From Anaerolineae bacterium (GTDB lineage Bacteria; Chloroflexota; Anaerolineae; Aggregatilineales; Phototrophicaceae), in assembly GCA_022825675.1 (NCBI GenBank), contig JAJDWK010000070.1:1-32005 (forward strand): a DNA stretch of 32,005 bases, given 5' to 3'. The stretch's first letter is position 1. Each line of letters opens with the position of its first letter. The position numbers and the translations under genes were made by a program. Of the stretch, positions 23,485 through 31,152 are shown one piece after another. The notes beneath the pieces were generated by a model that was not told the DNA's origin, searched no databases, and saw only the letters and a program-made list of their open reading frames with translations.

Positions 23485-24759
23485 TCACTCCCGCGAAGTA
23501 TAGTCCCCTTTGACGATCCACTTATAGGTCGTCAATTCTTCCAGCGCCATCGGTCCCCGCGCGTGCAGCTTCTGGGTGCTGATTGCCACCTCCGCCCCCA
23601 TGCCCATGGCGCTGCCATCGGTGAAGCGTGTGCTCGCGTTCCAATAGACCGCCGCCGAATCCACTTCGTTTAAGAAGCGCTGCGCATGCGCCGGCGTCTC
23701 CGTCAAAATGCCGTCCGAATGCTGTGTGCCATGCTCGGCGATATGGGTAATCGCCTCACAGACATCGTCGACCACTTTCACGCTTAATGTCAAGTTGTAC
23801 CACTCGGTGTCGAAAGCTTCTGGTGCCGCGGGAGTAACGCGTGGGTCGCCGCCCACGATGGCATACGCGCGCTCATCAGCATGAAAGCTGACGCCCGCCG
23901 CGCCCAGCAGCGCCACCACCCGCGGCAGCAGCGCCGGCGCAATATCGCGATGCGCCAGCAAAGTTTCCATCGAATTGCAGACGGCGGGGCGCTGTGTCTT
24001 CGCATTGTCCAGCAGTGGCAGCGCCCGCTCCAAATCGGCGCTGGCATCCACAAAAATATGGCAGATGCCGATGCCGCCAGTTATCACCGGGATGCTGCTG
24101 TTCTCGCGGCAGAAGGTATGCAAGCCATTGCCGCCGCGCGGGATTATCATGTCGATATACTCGTGCAGCCGCAGCATTTCCCGCACATAGCGCCGGTCGC
24201 GGCTGGCGATGACTTGTATTGCCGCGGCGGGGAAGTCGAAGTCTCGTAGCGCGCCCTGCAATATCTCGCTCAGCTTCATATTGCTGTTGAGCACATCAGA
24301 GCCGCCGCGCAGCAGCACTGCGTTGCCAGTCTTCAGCGCCAGGGTCGAAATATCCACGGTTACATTGGGGCGCGATTCATATATCGCGCCCAGCACGCCG
24401 AGGGGCGTCCGCCGTTTGATGAGCTGCAAGCCATTGTCCAGCCGCGTATCCAGCAAGACTTCGCCAACGGGGTCGGGCAAGGCCGCCACTTTGCGCACAT
24501 CGGCGATGATGCCGGGCATGCGCTGCTCCAAGGCGATGCGGTCACGAATCCAAATTGGGTCGACGCCATTGGACTGCGCCGCGTCCAAGTCACGCTGGTT
24601 CGCCTGCAGGATGTCGCCCGTATGGGCTTCCAGCGCGTCCGCGATGGCGCTGATGACGGCGTTCTTTTCAGCGCTGTTCTTCTGGGCGAGTATGGCGGCG
24701 GCTGCCCGCGCGTCACGCCCCAGCGTCTCCAGGTCAATCGCTTGCGCTAGGAATTCCAT
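23485..24759 (-). CDS. proA: Glutamate-5-semialdehyde dehydrogenase (gamma-glutamyl phosphate reductase)
   Basis: The second step of proline synthesis: NADPH-dependent reduction of gamma-glutamyl phosphate. The 424 residues follow the ALDH-like ProA fold. LGVLGAIYESRPNVTVDISTLALKTGNAVLLRGG (about 120-153) is the cofactor segment. Cys261 in QRPAVCNSMETLL is the catalytic cysteine. The C terminus has GSAMGMGAEVAISTQKLHARGPMALEELTTYKW, a clear ProA hallmark. Its partner proB lies 1.6 kb upstream on the same strand, with a nested repeat region and an opposite-strand membrane-protein gene between them. proA appears to have its own promoter. Confidence 0.97.
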   Translation of the reverse strand: MEFLAQAIDLETLGRDARAAAAILAQKNSAEKNAVISAIADALEAHTGDILQANQRDLDAAQSNGVDPIWIRDRIALEQRMPGIIADVRKVAALPDPVGEVLLDTRLDNGLQLIKRRTPLGVLGAIYESRPNVTVDISTLALKTGNAVLLRGGSDVLNSNMKLSEILQGALRDFDFPAAAIQVIASRDRRYVREMLRLHEYIDMIIPRGGNGLHTFCRENSSIPVITGGIGICHIFVDASADLERALPLLDNAKTQRPAVCNSMETLLAHRDIAPALLPRVVALLGAAGVSFHADERAYAIVGGDPRVTPAAPEAFDTEWYNLTLSVKVVDDVCEAITHIAEHGTQHSDGILTETPAHAQRFLNEVDSAAVYWNASTRFTDGSAMGMGAEVAISTQKLHARGPMALEELTTYKWIVKGDYTSRE

Positions 24760-24792
24760 TGCTCCGCCTTTCTATGCTGTTGCCGCCACTGT

Positions 24793-24820
24793 AGCATACA
24801 CAAGCGCGCCCAATTTGCAA
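24793..24820 (-). promoter_or_regulatory. Promoter of proA
   Basis: On the minus strand TTGCAA (24820-24815) and TATGCT (24798-24793) are 16 bases apart, 33 bases before the proA ATG. It would let proA be transcribed apart from proB. Confidence 0.5.
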
Positions 24821-24860
24821 CAGCGGTTGAAGGGCGCTCCAGGGCAATTGCGCCGAATGA

Positions 24861-25248
24861 TTTTTCACCACAGAGACACAGATGTAAGTGCGGAGATTCG
24901 ACATGGATTTTACCACCGAGTACACCGAGATACACCGAGAAAAGCATAAGAAAATCTCTTTGAATCTTTACTCGGTGTGCTCAATTTTCTTCTGTGTTCT
25001 CGGTGGTAAGGGCTGTGTACAGACTGCTCAGTAAGCACTAGATTGTCGCATTACTTACTTGCATTTACTAAGATTTTCGAATGCCGTATTCATCGCCTGC
25101 TCATCTAAAGTCGTAGGCACGATCACTTGCTCGCCCAGGCAAATCAACACGATCCCGCGATCGTTTCGGTGAAACGCTCCTGCATCACCTGATTTTCTAT
25201 GGATATGCGGAAGAATCTTTGTGTCCTTTGTGTCTTTGTGGTGAAAAA
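24861..25248. repeat. Nested inverted repeats of CACAGAG-type units (MITE-like)
   Basis: Four related short units are arranged A-B-B'-A'. The outer pair, TTTTTCACCACAGAGACA at 24861-24878 and its near-complement at 25231-25248, match at 17 of 18 positions. The inner pair, TTACCACCGAG at 24910-24920 and its complement at 24999-25009, match perfectly over 11 bases. Inside each unit, ACACCGAG/ACACAGAG-like words recur. No transposase is present. The region fills most of the 581-base gap between proA and the membrane-protein gene and is AT-richer than its surroundings. It may be a non-autonomous element or a dispersed-repeat cluster. Confidence 0.7.
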
Positions 25249-25261
25249 TTGTTTGATACAA
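25055..25261 (-). CDS. Doubtful small ORF inside the nested repeat
   Basis: A 68-codon frame on the minus strand. The first 15 residues (MYQTIFHHKDTKDTK) are simply the outer repeat read in frame, so that start is unlikely. The rest, with RGIVLICLGEQVIVPTTLDEQAMNTAFENLSK, alternates hydrophobic and polar residues like a real protein and could be a relic of a gene. No family was recognised and no convincing internal start or ribosome-binding site was found. Confidence 0.2.
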   Translation of the reverse strand: MYQTIFHHKDTKDTKILPHIHRKSGDAGAFHRNDRGIVLICLGEQVIVPTTLDEQAMNTAFENLSKCK

Positions 25262-25340
25262 TGCTCTGAATACCTAGCTTGCTCTTTGCTTTTCGTCATC
25301 TGATACAATATCGCTGTGATTTCGCGTAGGAGCCAGCTTC

Positions 25341-26348
25341 ATGCCAACCCCGCGCCTCGATGCCAAGCAAATTGTCAACTGGAGCATCGTATTCTCCGTG
25401 CTGCTCTGCGCCGCGATTGTGGCGATGGGCGGCGCCCTCAGCCAATTTGAAATCATCCCGCATCCAGAAGACCCGCTGGTCTATGAATGGCAGCTGGCGG
25501 AGCAGACCGCCTGGGGGCAGCTGACCGCCTGGCTCGGTTTCGCCCTGCATCAGCTGCTCATCTGGGCGACTATCGCCTATGCCCAAAAGCGCTATAACAA
25601 GCGCGATTACCGCAACTCTTTGCGCCCGGTCAACCTCTGGGCGCTGGGCATCAACCTTGTATTCATCGCCCTGCACTACCTGCAGACGCTCTTCTTTTAT
25701 GACGCCATCGCGCAGGACCTTCCCAGCTGGACGGCGCAGTTCGCGGTCGCGCTGATGTTGATTGTCATCCTCGGCATCGAGAACCAGCGGCGCGGGCTTT
25801 TCTTCGGCAAAAAGGTGAAGTTCCGCAAAGCCTTCACCGACGGGCTGCGCAAATATCACGGCTTTTTCTTCAGCTTCGCCGTGATTTATACTTTCTGGTT
25901 TCATCCCATGGTGCCGACGCTGGGGCATCTTATCGGTTTCATCCATGTCGTGCTGGTGATGGCGCAAGGCTCCCTGATGTTCATGCGCGTCCACCTCAAC
26001 AAGCGCTGGATGTTCCTGCTGGAAATTTTGGTGCTGCCGCATGCCTTCCAAGTGGCGATTAACCAGGGCAGCGATATCTGGCCCATGTTTTTCTTCGGCT
26101 TCGCGGCGATATTTTTGGTCACACAAATGCACGGCTTGGGGCTGAAGCCCTGGGCGCGTCAGGCATTTTACGCGTCATTCCTGCTCTTGGCGCTTTATGT
26201 CTATTTTGTGCTGCGCGAGCCCTATCAAGCCAATGAGATTGCGCGCATCCCGCTGATTGAATACCTGGTGCTCTTCATCATGTATTGGATGTACCTGGGC
26301 GGCGCTTGGATAAGCAGCCGCTTCCCGCCCTTGCGCCAGGACGGCTGA
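25341..26348 (+). CDS. Polytopic membrane protein of unknown function (about 10 TM)
   Basis: The protein has 335 residues, not assigned to a family. Hydrophobic segments lie at about 15-35, 61-81, 98-119, 131-147, 172-190, 194-213, 223-241, 247-263, 274-291 and 301-320. His70, His112, His202 and His234 fall inside predicted helices, and His173, His188, His196 and His264 lie near helix ends. Such patterns occur in haem- or metal-binding membrane proteins, but no known motif fits. A ribosome-binding site GGAG precedes the ATG, and a weak TTGCTC-19-TACAAT promoter lies at 25279-25309. It converges on proB with a 2-base gap and is transcribed against the proline genes it separates. Confidence 0.8.
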   Translation: MPTPRLDAKQIVNWSIVFSVLLCAAIVAMGGALSQFEIIPHPEDPLVYEWQLAEQTAWGQLTAWLGFALHQLLIWATIAYAQKRYNKRDYRNSLRPVNLWALGINLVFIALHYLQTLFFYDAIAQDLPSWTAQFAVALMLIVILGIENQRRGLFFGKKVKFRKAFTDGLRKYHGFFFSFAVIYTFWFHPMVPTLGHLIGFIHVVLVMAQGSLMFMRVHLNKRWMFLLEILVLPHAFQVAINQGSDIWPMFFFGFAAIFLVTQMHGLGLKPWARQAFYASFLLLALYVYFVLREPYQANEIARIPLIEYLVLFIMYWMYLGGAWISSRFPPLRQDG

Positions 26349-26350
26349 AG

Positions 26351-27445
26351 CTAGAGCAGCGCCAGATTATTCCGATGCAGCGCGGCATCGCCATAGCTGT
26401 AGCCCAACTTCTCGGCAATCTCATGCGACTTCATGCCGCGGATTTGCCGCAAATCGGCGCTGCTGTAATTGCTCAAACCCTGGGCGATTTCCTTGCCGCC
26501 CGCCGCCAGCACCAGCAGCGCCGCGCCCCGCTCGAAATCGCCGCGCACTTCCCGAATGCCCACCGGCAGCAGGCTGGCGCCACCCCGCAGCAGCACGCGC
26601 TCGGCGCCCGCGTCCACAACAAGCGCGCCCTGCGCCCGCTCGGTCAAGAGCCAGCGCTTGCGGCTGTCCGAGCGTGAATGCGCCGCTTCGATATGCGTGC
26701 CGATTTTTTCGCCCGCCAGAATGCGGCGGATGACATCGTCTTCGCTGCCGCTGGCGATAATTGTGCGGATGCCGCTGCGGCTGGCGATTTGCGCCGCCTG
26801 CAGCTTGGTAACCATGCCGCCGGTGCCGATGGCGCTGCCAGCGCCGCCCGCCAGGGCATAATGTTCTTCCGATATGGTTTCGATATCTTCGATGAGCGCC
26901 GCCGCCGGGTTGCGGCGCGGGTCCTCTGTCAAAATGCCCGGCTGGTCGGTCAAAATTATCAGCACATCGGCATCCACCAAGCTGGCGACCAGCGCCGAAA
27001 GCGTGTCGTTATCGCCAACGCGGATTTCTTCGGTGGCGATGCTGTCATTTTCGTTGACAATCGGCACAATCTTTCGCTCGATTAAAGTGCCCAGGGTATC
27101 GCGCGCGTTGAGATAGCGCAGACGGTTGCTGAGGTCATCGCGCGTCAGCAATATCTGCGCCACGATTATGCCGAAGATGTCAAAAAGATCTTCGTAGACG
27201 CGCATCAAATGGCTTTGCCCCACGGCGCAAAGCATCTGCTTGGCGGGCAGCGATTTGCCTAAATCCGGGAAGTTCAACTGCTCGCGCCCGGCGGACTGCG
27301 CGCCCGAAGACACCACAACCACTTCGCAGCCGCGGGCGTGCAAAGCGGCGACCTGCCGCACCAATTCCAGCATGCGCTGCCGGTTGAGCTTTTCGCTGCC
27401 GGCGGTCAACACGCTCGAACCCAATTTGAGCACGATTCGACGCAT
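26351..27445 (-). CDS. proB: Glutamate 5-kinase
   Basis: The first, usually feedback-controlled step of proline synthesis: ATP-dependent phosphorylation of glutamate. The 364 residues contain the amino-acid-kinase domain (1-255). This begins RRIVLKLGSSVLT (2-14), with VVVVSSGAQSAGREQL (about 43-58), PIVNENDSIATEEIRVGDNDTLSALVA (about 134-160) and GTGGMVTKLQAA (about 205-216). A C-terminal PUA domain follows (about 275-350; LVVDAGAERVLLRGGASLLPVGI). AAGGA precedes the ATG. It lies 24 bases after the glycerate kinase gene, probably in one operon, while its partner proA is 1.6 kb further on. Confidence 0.96.
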   Translation of the reverse strand: MRRIVLKLGSSVLTAGSEKLNRQRMLELVRQVAALHARGCEVVVVSSGAQSAGREQLNFPDLGKSLPAKQMLCAVGQSHLMRVYEDLFDIFGIIVAQILLTRDDLSNRLRYLNARDTLGTLIERKIVPIVNENDSIATEEIRVGDNDTLSALVASLVDADVLIILTDQPGILTEDPRRNPAAALIEDIETISEEHYALAGGAGSAIGTGGMVTKLQAAQIASRSGIRTIIASGSEDDVIRRILAGEKIGTHIEAAHSRSDSRKRWLLTERAQGALVVDAGAERVLLRGGASLLPVGIREVRGDFERGAALLVLAAGGKEIAQGLSNYSSADLRQIRGMKSHEIAEKLGYSYGDAALHRNNLALL

Positions 27446-27469
27446 CAGCAGTCCTTTCCGCCAGATAGT

Positions 27470-28597
27470 CTAAGCCAGCCGCAGCACATAGCCCAGCCGC
27501 CGCGCCGCCCGCTGCAGCAGCAGCTCGGCATTGTCCAGCGCCTGCGCCAGCGGCATCGGCTTATCCACGATAGAAAATGCCGCTTGTAAGCCCGCCTCAT
27601 GCAGCCGGCGGTCGTCGATATTCAAGCCGCCGACCAATGCAATTGTCGGCACGCCATATTCCGCCGCCAGTTTCGCCACGCCCAGCGGTCCCTTGCCGTC
27701 CAGCGTTTGAGCATCCATTTGCCCCTCGCCAGTAATCACCAGCGCGCTGCCTGGCAGCTTCTCGCGGAATTGATTACGCGCCAATACCAGCTCGATGCCA
27801 GCGACCATCTCACATTGCAGAAATGCCATCAAGCCCGCGGCGAATGCGCCCGCCGCGCCGCCGCCTTTGGCAGCGCGCAGATCGCGCCCGAATTGCTTCG
27901 CTATCGCCGTGAAGCAATGGCTCAGGTTCGCTTCCAGCGCTGCCACCATCGCCGCGTCCGCGCCTTTTTGGGGCGCGAATATGCGCGCCGCGCCTTTTTC
28001 GCCCAGGGCAGGGTTTTCAACATCAGAGGCGATGATCACCTTCACCTCCGCCCAGCGCGGGTCCATGCCGCTGGCATCAAAGCGCTCGATAGCCGCCAAG
28101 CTGCCACCGCCCGGCGGGATCTCCCGCCCGCGCCCGTCCCGAATGCTTAAGCCCAGCGCCTGCAGGCAGCCCATGCCGCCATCAACAGTCGCGCTGCCGC
28201 CCATGCCGATGATGATGCGCCGCGCGCCCCGCCCCAAGGCATCCGCCAGCAACTGCCCGCTGCCATAAGTGCTGGCAAGCATGGGATTGAGCTCCGCCGC
28301 CGTCAGCAATTCCATGCCGCTGGCAAGCGCCATTTCGATGACGGCGGTCTCGCCGCCGTCAATCATGCCATAGTCAGCGCGGATAGCCCGCCCCAGCGGG
28401 TCGCGTACATCCAGGGTGATGCGCTCGCCGCCCGCCGCCAGGAAGGCATCCAGCGTGCCATTGCCGCCGTCAGCTATCGGCAGGCGCTCGATATCGGCAT
28501 GCAAGCCCGATTGGCTTAAGCCCGCTTCGATAGCGGCGCAGGCAGCCGCCGCCGTCAGGCTCTGCTTAAACGCGCCCGCCGCCACCAAAATCTTCAT
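27470..28597 (-). CDS. Glycerate kinase (GarK/GlxK type)
   Basis: Phosphorylates D-glycerate, probably to 2-phosphoglycerate as in other type-1 glycerate kinases. The 375 residues contain the family landmarks: AAGAFKQSLTAAAACAAIEAGL (6-27), LPIADGGNGTLDAFLAAGG (about 40-58), IIIGMGGSATVDGGMGCLQALG (about 128-149), a Gly-Ala-rich GGGAAGAFAAGLMAFL, and ITGEGQMDAQTLDGKGPLGVAKLAAEYGVPTIALVGG (about 288-324). It is cotranscribed with proB (24 bases apart) and divergent from the KDPG-type aldolase gene. That pairing could join aldol cleavage of sugar acids to glycerate entry into glycolysis, although no glyoxylate carboligase or tartronate reductase is nearby. Confidence 0.93.
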   Translation of the reverse strand: MKILVAAGAFKQSLTAAAACAAIEAGLSQSGLHADIERLPIADGGNGTLDAFLAAGGERITLDVRDPLGRAIRADYGMIDGGETAVIEMALASGMELLTAAELNPMLASTYGSGQLLADALGRGARRIIIGMGGSATVDGGMGCLQALGLSIRDGRGREIPPGGGSLAAIERFDASGMDPRWAEVKVIIASDVENPALGEKGAARIFAPQKGADAAMVAALEANLSHCFTAIAKQFGRDLRAAKGGGAAGAFAAGLMAFLQCEMVAGIELVLARNQFREKLPGSALVITGEGQMDAQTLDGKGPLGVAKLAAEYGVPTIALVGGLNIDDRRLHEAGLQAAFSIVDKPMPLAQALDNAELLLQRAARRLGYVLRLA

Positions 28598-28768
28598 CCG
28601 TCCTGTTCCTGTCGCTCATCATGCCGGGCGCTGCATTGGCAAAGCGCCCGCGCGCCACTATCATAGGCTGGGCGCGCCGCGCCCCGCTGGCGGCATTATA
28701 CATCATGCGCTGGCGGCAGGGCGCGGGTGAAGCGCCGTTACCATGCGCGAAAGGCAAGGAGATAGCCG

Positions 28769-29407
28769 ATGAACAGCGACAGCGCCTTGAGCCGAATTGA
28801 AGCCAGCGGCATTGTCGCCGGGATGCGCGGCGCTTTCCCGCCCGAAGTGGCGCTGCCAGTCGCCGAAATCCTGCTCAAGGAAGGCATCAGCAATTTTGAG
28901 CTGATGATGAACTCGCAAGCGCCGCTGGCGGCGCTGCGCGCGCTCAAAGCGGAGTTCGGCGCGGATGTCTGCGTGGGCATGGGCACGGTGCTGGATGCCG
29001 CCACCGCGCGCGCGGCGCTGGCTGCCGGCGCGGACTTCCTGGTATCGCCCGCCTTCCAGCCAGAAGTGGTTGAGGCGGCGCTGGCGCGGGATGTGCTGGT
29101 GGGCCCAGGCGTCGCCACGCCGTCAGAGGCGGTCGCCGCTTGGGATATGGGCGTCAAGCTCTTGAAGCTCTTCCCCATCGGCGCGCTGGGCGTCGAGTAT
29201 TTTCGCGCCTTGTTCGCGCCCTTGTCGCACATGCGCTTCATGTGCAATGGCGCGCTGACCGACCAGAATGCCCGCGAGTTCCTGGCGGCGGGCGCGGTCG
29301 CCTGTGGCATGGGTCCCTGGCTGGTGGGGGATGGCACTTGGTCGAAGTCGCGGCTGCGCAGCCGCGCGCGCATCCTGGTGAATGCGGTGGCGAGCGGGCG
29401 GGGGTAG
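28769..29407 (+). CDS. KDPG/KDPGal/KHG-type class I aldolase
   Basis: Cleaves 2-keto-3-deoxy-(phospho) sugar acids or 4-hydroxy-2-oxoglutarate to pyruvate plus an aldehyde through a Schiff base. In these 212 residues Glu44 (FELMMNS) and the Schiff-base Lys133 (VKLLKLFP) match the family, followed by GVATPSEAVAAWDMGVK and a C-terminal GMGPWL. Bacterial Eda has L-R-T after the catalytic Glu strand, whereas this protein has M-N-S, which resembles the KDPGal aldolase (DgoA) form. The exact substrate is therefore open. AAGGAGA precedes the ATG at 28769. It is divergent from glycerate kinase, across a 171-base gap with no clear promoter. Confidence 0.88.
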   Translation: MNSDSALSRIEASGIVAGMRGAFPPEVALPVAEILLKEGISNFELMMNSQAPLAALRALKAEFGADVCVGMGTVLDAATARAALAAGADFLVSPAFQPEVVEAALARDVLVGPGVATPSEAVAAWDMGVKLLKLFPIGALGVEYFRALFAPLSHMRFMCNGALTDQNAREFLAAGAVACGMGPWLVGDGTWSKSRLRSRARILVNAVASGRG

Positions 29408-29425
29408 GGGAGTTGAGAAAGCGAC

Positions 29426-29453
29426 TTGAAACATCTGTGCGATTTGTTATACT
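29426..29453 (+). promoter_or_regulatory. Promoter of the restriction-modification cassette
   Basis: TTGAAA (29426-29431) and TATACT (29448-29453) are 16 bases apart, 32 bases before the ATG at 29485. It coincides with the sharp drop in GC content that marks the start of the cassette. Confidence 0.65.
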
Positions 29454-29461
29454 AAATTAGT
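29451..29461 (+). promoter_or_regulatory. Palindrome overlapping the -10 box of the RM promoter
   Basis: ACTAA-A-TTAGT is a perfect 11-base inverted repeat with a single central base. It overlaps the last bases of the -10 box and the expected transcription start. It is a plausible repressor operator, perhaps for the winged-helix protein encoded directly downstream. In AT-rich DNA such a short palindrome can also arise by chance. Confidence 0.3.
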
Positions 29462-29484
29462 TAGATATCCAGTGGGAATCAGCT

Positions 29485-29838
29485 ATGAGTACAAAGTTAT
29501 CGCAAGCGGCCTTTGTGTTATCATACTTTCAAGATCGCCCAATGATGGCATTGCGATATGACGACTGGACGGATGATCTTGCTGCTGAATATAAGGCTCA
29601 GACTGGAGTGACCGCCCGGCACTTTCGAAGTGTTGCAAGGCGTCTAGCTAGCCAGGGAAAACTGATAAAAGTGAGAAATGGTGTTTATCTTTATGACCCT
29701 GAGTATGCGTTAAGTGCTAGCTTGCGCCGTAATGCCAAGCGGCGAAAGGCGTCGAAGTCTCGATTGTCGAAGTTTAACCTTGACAATTATGTGACTGTGT
29801 GTAGCGAATGCCGACCGATCATGAGGCTCAATAGATAA
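29485..29838 (+). CDS. Small winged-helix-like protein at the head of the RM cassette
   Basis: The protein has 117 residues. HFRSVARRLASQGKLIKVRNGVYLYDP (about 46-72) reads as a recognition helix followed by a beta-wing, as in winged-helix domains fused to HNH restriction endonucleases and in some antitoxins. A Lys/Arg-rich stretch follows (RRNAKRRKASKSR, about 81-93), then VTVCSECRPIMRLNR at the end. It resembles the N-terminal DNA-recognition half of a wHTH-HNH nuclease with the nuclease lost, or a stand-alone controller protein. It is 27 bases upstream of the methyltransferase start on the same strand and shares its AT-rich composition. Function is not established. Confidence 0.6.
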   Translation: MSTKLSQAAFVLSYFQDRPMMALRYDDWTDDLAAEYKAQTGVTARHFRSVARRLASQGKLIKVRNGVYLYDPEYALSASLRRNAKRRKASKSRLSKFNLDNYVTVCSECRPIMRLNR

Positions 29839-29865
29839 TACCTTTTGTCCAAAGAGGGCGGAAAA

Positions 29866-31152
29866 ATGCAATCGCTCATATCAATAGCAAGTTCGTTGGA
29901 AGATTTTCGTAGTGTTCCAATTTCTGATGATTGGGCATTCAGTGATGCTAAGCGATCTGACACAACTTATATTACGCACGGCTACCACCGGTATCCTGCC
30001 AAGTTCATACCGCAATTAGCTCGGAGGCTAATCGAGGAGCTTTCGAGGCAAGGCGATACCGTGCTGGACCCCTTTTGCGGTTGCGGCACTACTCTGGTGG
30101 AGTCTGTAGTCTCTGGGCGCCATTCGTACGGATACGACATAAACCCAATTTCAATCTTGATTTCTATGACAAAAGTACGGCGTATTGATCCATCCGTCTT
30201 AAATGATACATATGAACAGATTCAATTTGACTACTGGAGCGTCGAGCCTGTACCTCCAAATAATGAAAGGATAGACTATTGGTACAAAGAAGAGCAGAAG
30301 ACTGATTTATCAAGGCTCTTAGGGGCAATTCAAAAGGTGGAGGATGTGGATGCTCGCAGGTTCTTCCTGTGCGGATTCTCCAATATATTGAAGAACTGTT
30401 CAATTTGGCATCAGAAGAGCAACAAGCCGACGCGCGACTTTAAAAAACGAATTCCAGATGTTCTGCGCACATTCGGCCGCCAGATTCGCATGATGCTCAA
30501 AGGCAACGCGACATTCTATGATTTAATGCGTGGCGAGAAGCTATTGGCAAGCGCAGAGTGCAGAGATTCTAGACAATTACCTTTAGTGAATGGATCTGTA
30601 GATTTAGTTGTAACTTCTCCGCCGTATGTTACATCTTATGAATATGGCGATCTTCATCAGCTATCAATGCTGTGGCTTGAAGGTCTCAATGATCTAAAGT
30701 CATTCCGCCAGAAATTTATTGGTTCTGCACTAAGGCGGTCAGAATCAGAATCTTGTGCGTATGAAGCGCATACACGGAGTTCGCTTGCTGCTGAAATCGG
30801 CACAAAATTGGAAGCGACAAACGGGAAAACTGCATCAAGCGTAATTAGTTATTTCCAGTCAATGTATGAAATATGGGCAGAGTTGCATCGGGTGCTGCGG
30901 GTCGGTGGTAAGGTGAGTGTTGTTATTGGCAATACTAGCCTCAAGGGGGTTGAAATCTCCAATGCCGAGGTGTTTGTTGAGCAGATGCGGAGTTTAGGGT
31001 TTCGCTTGTTTGATGTAATCAAGCGCGAAATACCTTCAAAGAATTTGCCATCGACTCGAGACAAAGCGACAGGGCGATTTGCAAAGAAATCGGCTGCTGA
31101 CGCGTTAGCTTATCCAACGGAATTCGTATTGGTGCTAGAAAAATGCCATTGA
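29866..31152 (+). CDS. Amino-group DNA methyltransferase of a Type II RM system
   Basis: A SAM-dependent DNA methyltransferase of 428 residues that would protect host sites, modifying N4-cytosine or N6-adenine. HRYPAKFIPQLARRLIEEL (41-59) precedes motif I, LDPFCGCGTTL (67-77), followed by the acidic motif II region YDINP (90-94). Motif IV is TSPPY (250-254), the S/D-P-P-Y form used by amino methyltransferases. About 180 residues separate motifs I and IV, and probably include the target-recognition region. A TTG at 29845 could extend the frame, but AGAGG at 29853-29857, just before the ATG at 29866, supports the shorter form. The end overlaps the endonuclease start by 10 bases. By pairing, the expected target contains CCGG. 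Confidence 0.88.
   Translation: MQSLISIASSLEDFRSVPISDDWAFSDAKRSDTTYITHGYHRYPAKFIPQLARRLIEELSRQGDTVLDPFCGCGTTLVESVVSGRHSYGYDINPISILISMTKVRRIDPSVLNDTYEQIQFDYWSVEPVPPNNERIDYWYKEEQKTDLSRLLGAIQKVEDVDARRFFLCGFSNILKNCSIWHQKSNKPTRDFKKRIPDVLRTFGRQIRMMLKGNATFYDLMRGEKLLASAECRDSRQLPLVNGSVDLVVTSPPYVTSYEYGDLHQLSMLWLEGLNDLKSFRQKFIGSALRRSESESCAYEAHTRSSLAAEIGTKLEATNGKTASSVISYFQSMYEIWAELHRVLRVGGKVSVVIGNTSLKGVEISNAEVFVEQMRSLGFRLFDVIKREIPSKNLPSTRDKATGRFAKKSAADALAYPTEFVLVLEKCH

Noticed and set aside
24209..24949. + strand frame across proA start and the repeat
   Set aside because: It is a complement shadow of proA that runs on into the repeat; no domain is recognisable.
25296..26132. 278-codon minus-strand frame opposite the membrane protein
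   Set aside because: Its His/Gln/Glu-rich translation is the typical complement of a hydrophobic coding strand. The + strand has helices, a ribosome-binding site and a promoter.
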